This document shows positions 5,530 to 13,267 of a stretch of 13,267 nucleotides of DNA, piece by piece (position 1 is the first letter of the stretch; each line of letters opens with the position of its first letter). Position numbers and translations under genes: made by a program. Origin of the DNA: Oscillospiraceae bacterium. GTDB lineage: Bacteria > Bacillota > Clostridia > Oscillospirales > Oscillospiraceae. Where the stretch lies: NCBI GenBank assembly GCA_017936205.1, contig JAGBGB010000354.1:1-13267 (forward strand), in the 5' to 3' direction. The notes under the pieces are model-generated. The model ran no database searches, had not been told where the DNA came from, and saw nothing but the letters and a program-made list of their open reading frames with translations.

Positions 5530-6616
5530 GCTTTGTCTCAGAGGCTTCCGGAATTATCTGGACACGGTTGCGGATTTTGTTCCCGGTGTGAATCTGATCG
5601 TAGGCAGCAATGCCAACGGGAAGACGAATTTATTAGAGGGGATCTCCTATTTATCCACAGGTCATGCCTTCCGCACCCGAAAGGAGCAGGAGCTCATATC
5701 CTTCGGCGCAGAATTTGCAGAGCTGACAGCGGAGCTGTACTCTCAGGAACGGGAGCAACAGCTACGAGCTGTGCTGTTTTCAGGCAGACGCCCCAGACAG
5801 CTCTGGCTCAATGGTGTGAAACAGAAGACTGCTGCAGGGATCGCCGGGGTACTGACTACAGTGCTGTTCTGTCCCGAAGATCTGCTGATCCTGAAGAAGG
5901 GCGCAGCCCCCAGACGGAAGCTGCTGGATGCTATGATCTGCCAGCTTCGGCCTAATTATGCAGCAGCCTTGGCAGAATATCAGAGAATTTTGGATCAGAA
6001 GGCTGCGGTATTGCGGGACCGCTTCGATCATCCCCAGATGCTGCAGATCTTACCGGATTATAATGAACGACTGATCCAATTCGGTGCCCTGCTGATCTCC
6101 TATCGTGCCAGATACCTAAAGGCTTTGGAGGAGCTTGCTGCAGCCTTCCATAAGGAATTCTCCGGAGATCGGGAGAGCTTGAGTCTGCAATACCAAACTG
6201 TATCTACGGTGCAGGATCCCTTTGCTCCCACAGATGTGCTGCGGCAGTGGCTACAGGAGCACATGGAATCCCACAGCCACGCAGAGCTGGAAAGCGGCAG
6301 CTGCTTATCCGGTCCTCACAAAGATGATTTTATTGCAGCTCTCAATGGTCTACCTATGGCAGCCTTTGCTTCTCAGGGACAGACCAGAACTGCCACCATT
6401 TCTATTAAGCTGGCAGAGCGTGAGCTGCTGAAGCGAGATACCCGGGAGGAGCCCTTGCTTCTTCTGGATGATGTTTTGTCCGAGCTGGATGCTGGACGAC
6501 AGGATTTCGTCCTGAATCAGCTGAAAAGCGGACAGGTCTTTATTACCTGCTGTGAGACCGATCGCTGGACTGCCTTAGGGCAGGTGCTGCAGATCGACAA
6601 TGGCAGGATCCTCTGA
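5516..6616 (+). CDS. recF: DNA replication and repair protein RecF
   Basis: RecF is an SMC/Rad50-like ABC ATPase that binds gapped DNA and, with RecO and RecR, loads RecA at stalled forks. The 366-residue product starts MQLNRLCLRGFRNYL. Walker A is GSNANGKT (30-37), the ABC signature lies in LSGPHKDDF (264-272), the conserved ASQGQTRTA follows (285-293), and Walker B is LLLLDDVLSELD (314-325). Length is normal for the family. The ATG at 5516 lies inside the end of yaaA (14-nt overlap), with only a weak GGGTG ribosome site, so translation probably depends on coupling. The remB ribosome site overlaps the recF stop. A consensus DnaA box sequence, TTATCCACA, falls at 5651-5659 in the conserved YLSTG codons. 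Confidence 0.97.
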   Translation: MQLNRLCLRGFRNYLDTVADFVPGVNLIVGSNANGKTNLLEGISYLSTGHAFRTRKEQELISFGAEFAELTAELYSQEREQQLRAVLFSGRRPRQLWLNGVKQKTAAGIAGVLTTVLFCPEDLLILKKGAAPRRKLLDAMICQLRPNYAAALAEYQRILDQKAAVLRDRFDHPQMLQILPDYNERLIQFGALLISYRARYLKALEELAAAFHKEFSGDRESLSLQYQTVSTVQDPFAPTDVLRQWLQEHMESHSHAELESGSCLSGPHKDDFIAALNGLPMAAFASQGQTRTATISIKLAERELLKRDTREEPLLLLDDVLSELDAGRQDFVLNQLKSGQVFITCCETDRWTALGQVLQIDNGRIL

Positions 6617-6624
6617 GGTGTGCC

Positions 6625-6867
6625 ATGTATGTTTCCATAGGCTCGGATTTTTCCGTGCGAGACAGCAGTATTATTGGGATCTTCGATCTGGATAACAGTA
6701 CCACCTCTAAGCATACAGTGAAATTTCTAACAGAGGCAGAGAAACGTGGAGAGATCATTGATGTCTCCGGGGATCTGCCTAAGAGCTGCGTGATCACCGA
6801 GGAATTCGGGATGCAGCGGGTCTATCTAACCCAGTACAACGCAGCAGTTTTAGAGAAGAGATTATAA
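6625..6867 (+). CDS. remB: RemB-like small regulator (DUF370 / RemA-RemB family)
   Basis: An 80-residue protein starting MYVSIGSDFSVRDSSIIGIFDLDNS, with PKSCVITEEFGMQRVYL near residues 52-68. This is the pattern of B. subtilis RemB (YaaB), which sits at the same place between recF and gyrB. RemA relatives are DNA-binding activators of matrix genes; whether this protein regulates biofilm in this organism is unknown, and RemB's own mechanism is poorly defined. The ATG at 6625 is preceded by TGAGGTG (6614-6620), overlapping the recF TGA stop. The next gene, gyrB, begins 39 nt after the remB stop. Confidence 0.85.
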   Translation: MYVSIGSDFSVRDSSIIGIFDLDNSTTSKHTVKFLTEAEKRGEIIDVSGDLPKSCVITEEFGMQRVYLTQYNAAVLEKRL

Positions 6868-8844
<1,977 letters not shown>

Positions 8845-8890
8845 TTTTGATTCCCTTTCCCTGATCATAGAGAAAATAGGGAGGGGATAC

Positions 8891-8898
8891 AAGGAGGA
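8891..8898 (+). promoter_or_regulatory. Strong ribosome binding site that decides the gyrA TTG start
   Basis: AAGGAGGA lies just ahead of the TTG at 8905 at normal spacing. No in-frame ATG occurs until deep in the conserved N-terminal domain, so TTG initiation is the best reading. Confidence 0.8.
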
Positions 8899-8904
8899 AC
8901 AACC

Positions 8905-11388
8905 TTGGCACATAAGAAAGATTATAAGCCCGAGGATATCCGATATCCCGATCAGGCCATTGTGACCTCAGAGCTTGTACAGGAAATGAAGACCAGCTAC
9001 ATGGAATACGCCATGTCAGTCATTATCGGTCGTGCCCTTCCCGATGTTCGGGATGGACTGAAGCCTGTACACCGTAGGATCCTCTATGCTATGTATGAGG
9101 AGAACCTGACTGCAGATAAGCCCTTTAAGAAATCCGCTACCTGCGTCGGTGATGTTCTGGGTCGTTACCATCCCCATGGTGATGCTTCTGTTTACGACGC
9201 TTTAGTACGTCTGGCACAGGACTTTTCCATGCGGTATATGCTGGTTGACGGACACGGTAACTTCGGTTCTGTAGATGGAGATCCCCCTGCTGCCTACCGT
9301 TATACGGAGGCGAGACTGTCTAAGATCTCCAACGAAATGCTCCGTGACTTAGAGAAGGAAACCGTAGACTGGGATCCCAACTTTGACGAGACCCGCAAGG
9401 AGCCCCGTGTGCTTCCCAGCCGTTTTCCCAATCTGCTGGTCAACGGCTCCTCCGGCATTGCTGTCGGTATGGCTACCAACATTCCCCCTCACAATCTCAC
9501 TGAGGTCATCAATGCCTGTCTCTGCGTTCTGGATAACCCGGAAGCAGGCTTAGCAGATCTGATGGAGCATGTGACGGGTCCCGACTTCCCCACCAGGGGT
9601 CTGATTTTAGGTCGTGCAGGGATCCGCAGCGCCTATGCCACAGGCAGAGGCCGTATTACCATGCGTGCTCGTACGGAGATCGAGGAATTCGGTCAGAACC
9701 GCCAGCGGATCATCGTAACGGAGATCCCTTATCAGGTCAATAAGCGGATGCTGATCAAGGCTATGGCAGATCAGGTCAACGAGAAGCGTTTGGAAGGAAT
9801 TTCTGATATTCGTGATGAGTCCGACCGTAACGGTATGCGTATCGTCATTGAGCTGAAGCGGGAAGCAAATCCTCAGGTGGTTCTGAACCGCCTGTATGCC
9901 CAGACCTCTCTGCAGACCAACTTTGCAGTCAATATGCTTGCTTTGGTGAAGAATCAGAGCCAGCCTAAGGTCTTGAATCTCCGTGAGATCATTGATGAGT
10001 ATCTGGCTCATCAGGAAGAGGTCGTCATTCGTCGTACCCGTTATGAGCTGCGGAAGGCAGAGGAACGGGCACATTTGTTACAGGGCTTGATCATTGCCCA
10101 TGATAACATTGATGAGGTCATTCGGATCATCCGTTCCTCTTATGACGATGCCAAGGAAAAATTGATGGAGCGATTCGGTCTCAGTGAGATCCAGGCACAG
10201 GCCATTCTGGATATGCAGCTCAAGCGATTGCAGGGTCTGGAAAAGGACAAGCTGCTGGCTGAGTTCCACGAGCTGGAAGAGAAGATCGCTTACTATAAGC
10301 GTGTTCTTGCAGATATGGATCTGGTTAAGGAGATCGTCAAGGAAGAGCTCATTGTCATCCGTGACAAGTTCGGCGACCATCGCCGCACAGAGATCATGGA
10401 TGTGGAGGATGAGATCGATGATGAGGATCTGATCCAAGAGGAGGACTGCTGCTATACCCTGTCTAATGCAGGTTATATCAAGCGTCTGCCTGTGGATACC
10501 TACCGTTCTCAGAGGAGAGGCGGCAGAGGAGTTTCCGGTCAGAGCCTGAAGGAAGAGGATTATATTAAGAGCCTCTTTATTGCCTCTACTCACGACCATT
10601 TGCTGTTCTTTACCAATATGGGTCGTGTCCATCGGAAGAAGGGATATTTGATCCCCGAAGCCGGCAGAACTGCAAGAGGCACCAATATTGTCAACATTCT
10701 TCCTCTGGAATTAGAGGAACGGGTCACAGCCATGCTGTTGACTCGGGAATTCTCCGAGAAGGAATGTATCATGATGGTTACCCGAAAGGGTACAGTGAAG
10801 CGAATGCAGTTGTCCGATATTTATACCGCCCGTAAGGCAGGCATCCGTGTGCTGACCATTGATGAGGGAGACGAGCTGATCTCTGTTATGAAGACCTCCG
10901 GTGAGGATAATATTCTCATTGCCACTCGCAATGGTATGGCGATCTGCTTCAATGAGCAGGATGTACGCTGCATGGGCAGAATGGCAGCCGGTGTCCGTGG
11001 GATCCGTCTGAAGGACGAGGATATTGTGGTAGGTGCTGCGGTAGCAGAGCCCGGAAAGGCACTCCTGTCTGTGACAGAGAAGGGCTACGGCAAGCGGACT
11101 CCTGTAGAAAGCTATATGCGCGGTGACGAGGTACAGAGCCGTGGTGGTATCGGTAAGAAGAATTACCGTCTCACCGAAAAGACCGGTGCGGTGGTAGGTG
11201 CCTGTGTAGTGGCAGATAGTGAGGATCTGCTGATGATCGAATCCAGCGGTGTGGTTCTGCGGACTTCCGTGGACAGCATTAGCATTCAGGGCAGAGATAC
11301 TCAGGGTGTCATCGTTATGCGGATCGGTGCAGGTAACCGTCTGATCGCCGTCCAGAATACCCCCCGTACGGAAGAAAGTGAAGAATAA
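8905..11388 (+). CDS. gyrA: DNA gyrase subunit A (TTG start)
   Basis: GyrA cuts and rejoins the DNA gate segment and wraps DNA for supercoiling in the GyrA2GyrB2 complex. The 827-residue product has the winged-helix and tower domains (about 30-500). The catalytic tyrosine is Tyr133 in YRYTEARL (131-138). The quinolone-determining region reads [12 protein letters not shown] (89-100), with Ala94 at the E. coli Ser83 position and Asp98 at Asp87. The C-terminal beta-pinwheel (about 510-815) opens with the GyrA box QRRGGRG (536-542), which marks true gyrase rather than topoisomerase IV ParC. It follows gyrB by 60 bp with no terminator visible, so the two are probably co-transcribed. The start is TTG at 8905. 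The next gene starts only 2 nt after the stop. Confidence 0.98.
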   Translation: MAHKKDYKPEDIRYPDQAIVTSELVQEMKTSYMEYAMSVIIGRALPDVRDGLKPVHRRILYAMYEENLTADKPFKKSATCVGDVLGRYHPHGDASVYDALVRLAQDFSMRYMLVDGHGNFGSVDGDPPAAYRYTEARLSKISNEMLRDLEKETVDWDPNFDETRKEPRVLPSRFPNLLVNGSSGIAVGMATNIPPHNLTEVINACLCVLDNPEAGLADLMEHVTGPDFPTRGLILGRAGIRSAYATGRGRITMRARTEIEEFGQNRQRIIVTEIPYQVNKRMLIKAMADQVNEKRLEGISDIRDESDRNGMRIVIELKREANPQVVLNRLYAQTSLQTNFAVNMLALVKNQSQPKVLNLREIIDEYLAHQEEVVIRRTRYELRKAEERAHLLQGLIIAHDNIDEVIRIIRSSYDDAKEKLMERFGLSEIQAQAILDMQLKRLQGLEKDKLLAEFHELEEKIAYYKRVLADMDLVKEIVKEELIVIRDKFGDHRRTEIMDVEDEIDDEDLIQEEDCCYTLSNAGYIKRLPVDTYRSQRRGGRGVSGQSLKEEDYIKSLFIASTHDHLLFFTNMGRVHRKKGYLIPEAGRTARGTNIVNILPLELEERVTAMLLTREFSEKECIMMVTRKGTVKRMQLSDIYTARKAGIRVLTIDEGDELISVMKTSGEDNILIATRNGMAICFNEQDVRCMGRMAAGVRGIRLKDEDIVVGAAVAEPGKALLSVTEKGYGKRTPVESYMRGDEVQSRGGIGKKNYRLTEKTGAVVGACVVADSEDLLMIESSGVVLRTSVDSISIQGRDTQGVIVMRIGAGNRLIAVQNTPRTEESEE

Positions 11389-11390
11389 GT

Positions 11391-11954
11391 ATGGAACATG
11401 AAGAAATTGTAGAAATACAGGACAAGCCCCTGTTTGTTTGTCAAACTGTCATTGATGTGAATGCCCAGATGGAGGCTTCTAAGGCTGCTATGGGGAAAAC
11501 AAATCTGATCAGTAATTTGGTCATGTACGGTATGTGTCTGATCATGGCTGCCTATATGGTTATGGATTCCATCCAAAACGACCATTGGAAGCAGAATGCT
11601 TTGATGCTGGGCTTGATCGCACTGGTTGCTGTGTTTGTCTTCTTCTCACGGAACAATGCTCCTAAGAAGGCCATGGCTCGCTGGGAGGAAGCAATTATTA
11701 AAAAGTACGGTACCAATTCTCTCCACCTGACCACAGAGTTCTATGAGATGTCTCTGGCTCAGTCTCTGCGAGAGGATGAGGAGCAGTTTGTATGTGACGG
11801 CTATTCCTCCATTAAGGAGCTGAAGGAAACAGAGAATCTCTTCCTCCTCCGCCATTCCCAGAATCAGTATTACTTTATTGATAAGAAGGGCTTTACTACA
11901 GGAACTGCCGACCAGTTCCGCAGCTTCATTCAGAAGCATATAGGAGGCAAGTGA
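11391..11954 (+). CDS. Hypothetical membrane protein, YcxB-like
   Basis: Not a recognised named gene. The 187-residue product has a short soluble N-terminus and two predicted membrane helices at about 41-61 (LVMYGMCLIMAAYMVMDSI) and 70-86 (ALMLGLIALVAVFVFFS). The ~100-residue soluble C-terminal part contains YSSIKELKETENLFLL, then YYFIDKKGFTTGTADQFRSFI. The two-helix plus beta-rich tail pattern resembles YcxB-like proteins, a family of unknown function; this is recognition by eye. It starts 2 nt after the gyrA stop with only a weak purine-rich ribosome site inside the gyrA 3' end, and stops 1 nt before hemW. Translation is therefore probably coupled to gyrA. Confidence 0.8.
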   Translation: MEHEEIVEIQDKPLFVCQTVIDVNAQMEASKAAMGKTNLISNLVMYGMCLIMAAYMVMDSIQNDHWKQNALMLGLIALVAVFVFFSRNNAPKKAMARWEEAIIKKYGTNSLHLTTEFYEMSLAQSLREDEEQFVCDGYSSIKELKETENLFLLRHSQNQYYFIDKKGFTTGTADQFRSFIQKHIGGK

Positions 11955-11955
11955 T

Positions 11956-13152
11956 ATGGCATTTTTTCTAAATCGCCGAAACGCTGATGCCAAGAAGCTG
12001 GGGATCTATATACACATTCCCTTCTGTAAGAGCCGCTGCGAATACTGTGACTTCTACTCCAACGGTGGAGAAAAGGAGCCCCGACTGGTCGATGACTATA
12101 TGCAGGCTCTTTCGGATCACATGCGAGAGACCGGTAAGCTGGCGCCGGATTATGTGGTAGATACCATTTACTTCGGCGGCGGTACTCCCAGCTACTTCGG
12201 AGCTGAGAATCTGGATAAGATCTTGGATGAAGTTCATCGCTGCTTCCATCTGGATGAAAATCCGGAGATCACACTGGAAGCGAACCCGGACAGCCTGAAT
12301 GAGAAGAGCCTGAAGCGGTTGCTGAAGGCAGGCTTCAATCGTCTTTCTATAGGCGTACAGTCCGATAATGACGAGGTTCTGGCAAAATTGGGACGCCCCC
12401 ATACCTTCGGTCAAGCCAAGGTAGCCATGGAAACAGCCAGAAAAGTCGGTTTTGCCAATATTTCTCTGGATTTAATGTATGGTCTGCCGGATCAAAGTCT
12501 GGAGGACTGGCTGCTGACAGTTGAGAATATTGCAGCCATGCGGCCAGAGCATATTTCCTGCTATGCACTGAAGATCGAAGAAGGTACTCCCATGTGGGGC
12601 TATCGGGATCGTCTGAACATACCCAATGATGAGCAGCAGCTGAGAATGTACCTTATGGCATCCCAGTACCTGAGAGAACGGGGCTATGAGCACTACGAGA
12701 TCTCTAATTTCGGCAAGAAGGGTTTCGCCTCTCAGCATAATATGAAGTATTGGACAGGCGGTGAGTACATCGGCTTCGGTCCCTCCGGTGCTTCGGACTT
12801 TGGTGGAAAGCGATACACCAATATGAGCGATATTAAGGGCTATATTGAAGGAATTGCAAAGCATGGGCAGGTGCTCAGTGAATGTGAGAGCATTCCTCCC
12901 CGGGCAAGAGCCGGCGAGTATTTGATGCTCCGTTTGCGTACCAATCAGGGCATTGACCCCAGAGAATATGAGCGGAAGTTCCTCCTGTCCTTCCGTCCCT
13001 TGGAGAAGTTCTTAGAACGCTGTGCTGCTAATGGCTACGCAGAATATGCCGATGGTCGCTGGGTCCTGACAGAACGAGGCTGGTTTATTTCCAACCCCAT
13101 TATCATCCAGCTTCAGGACGAGCAGGAACGCTCTCCCAGTATTACAAGATAA
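11956..13152 (+). CDS. hemW: Radical SAM heme chaperone HemW (coproporphyrinogen oxidase-like)
   Basis: HemW is a radical SAM protein that binds heme and is thought to deliver it to membrane respiratory proteins. The 398-residue protein begins with GIYIHIPFCKSRCEYCDFYS; the iron-sulfur cysteines are Cys24, Cys28 and Cys31 (CxxxCxxC). Phe33 follows in place of the fourth cysteine of HemN (CxC), which separates HemW from true coproporphyrinogen III dehydrogenase. SAM-binding GGGTPS lies at 74-79, SIGVQS at 131-136, and the heme-binding HNxxYW motif at 261-266 (HNMKYW). A winged-helix-like C-terminal part follows. The ATG at 11956 has AGGAGG 8 nt upstream, inside the end of the upstream gene. 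It is often annotated hemN or HemZ-like; chaperone is the better call. It ends the gyrA-membrane protein-hemW unit before a hairpin terminator. Confidence 0.94.
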   Translation: MAFFLNRRNADAKKLGIYIHIPFCKSRCEYCDFYSNGGEKEPRLVDDYMQALSDHMRETGKLAPDYVVDTIYFGGGTPSYFGAENLDKILDEVHRCFHLDENPEITLEANPDSLNEKSLKRLLKAGFNRLSIGVQSDNDEVLAKLGRPHTFGQAKVAMETARKVGFANISLDLMYGLPDQSLEDWLLTVENIAAMRPEHISCYALKIEEGTPMWGYRDRLNIPNDEQQLRMYLMASQYLRERGYEHYEISNFGKKGFASQHNMKYWTGGEYIGFGPSGASDFGGKRYTNMSDIKGYIEGIAKHGQVLSECESIPPRARAGEYLMLRLRTNQGIDPREYERKFLLSFRPLEKFLERCAANGYAEYADGRWVLTERGWFISNPIIIQLQDEQERSPSITR

Positions 13153-13159
13153 AAAGCTT

Positions 13160-13192
13160 AGGACCGTCTCACGATTTAGGTGAGACGGTCCT
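13160..13192 (+). terminator. Intrinsic terminator after hemW (possibly bidirectional)
   Basis: AGGACCGTCTCAC (13160-13172) pairs perfectly with GTGAGACGGTCCT (13180-13192) around a 7-nt loop. On the plus strand the tail TTAAATTACTT is only moderately T-rich. On the minus strand the hairpin is followed shortly by TTTTT (13155-13151), so it may also stop leftward transcription coming from outside the window. Confidence 0.8.
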
Positions 13193-13205
13193 TAAATTAC
13201 TTCTA

Positions 13206-13267
13206 TGGCTCCCCCTTTGTGTGGCAAAATCCGATTTGTCGCGCTGCTTCGTTCACCGCTGCGTAGG
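13206..13267. other. Non-coding tail, possibly the edge of an interspersed repeat
   Basis: No start, ribosome site or protein family is visible here. CTCCCCCTTTGTGTGGCAAA followed by a short GC-rich run resembles the style of dispersed non-coding repeats in clostridial gut genomes. That is an impression only. A minus-strand frame is open from the window edge to a TAA at 13194-13192, but its residues match nothing I recognise. Confidence 0.2.

Noticed and set aside
10078..10632. 184-residue antisense frame in gyrA, and another at 9607-10074
   Set aside because: Shadow frames opposite conserved gyrA sequence, with no independent gene evidence.

Overview
This window spans a bacterial chromosomal replication origin and the conserved genes around it. 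It most likely comes from a low-to-mid-GC Firmicute of class Clostridia, plausibly Oscillospirales; that placement is inferred from protein character and the RemB, S4/YaaA and HemW gene set, and no species can be named. Left of the origin all genes point left (phosphate acetyltransferase pta, an RluA-type pseudouridine synthase, a small CBS-domain protein). From dnaA onward all genes point right (dnaA, dnaN, S4/yaaA, recF, remB, gyrB, gyrA, a YcxB-like membrane protein, hemW). Transcription therefore runs away from the origin on both arms, co-directional with replication.

Region by region: 1-993 is pta, missing only its extreme C-terminus. 1049-2331 is a two-gene leftward unit, CBS protein then pseudouridine synthase, joined by an ATGA stop/start overlap. 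2332-2603 is an AT-rich divergent spacer with a good dnaA promoter and a leftward extended -10 promoter. 2604-3914 is dnaA. 3915-4162 is the most informative non-coding stretch: five exact TTATGCACA DnaA boxes, several near-boxes at 13-14 bp spacing, a perfect 12-bp inverted repeat, and then a box, a short spacer and CTACTACTA, matching the DnaA-box/DnaA-trio unwinding layout described for Bacillus subtilis. 4163-8844 is a tight dnaN-yaaA-recF-remB-gyrB run with Shine-Dalgarno sites or starts overlapping upstream stop codons. 8905-13152 is gyrA (TTG start), a hypothetical membrane protein and hemW, 1-2 nt apart, closed by a 13-bp hairpin terminator. The last ~60 bases hold no recognisable gene.

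DnaA binds and melts the origin, DnaN is the replicase clamp, RecF acts at stalled forks and gaps, and GyrA/GyrB remove the positive supercoils made by replication. RemB and the S4 protein are customary passengers of this cluster in Firmicutes. I found no clearly new biological system. The most distinctive features are the origin layout with its non-standard DnaA box, the lack of the usual rpmH-rnpA block beside dnaA, and the gyrA-membrane protein-hemW unit.
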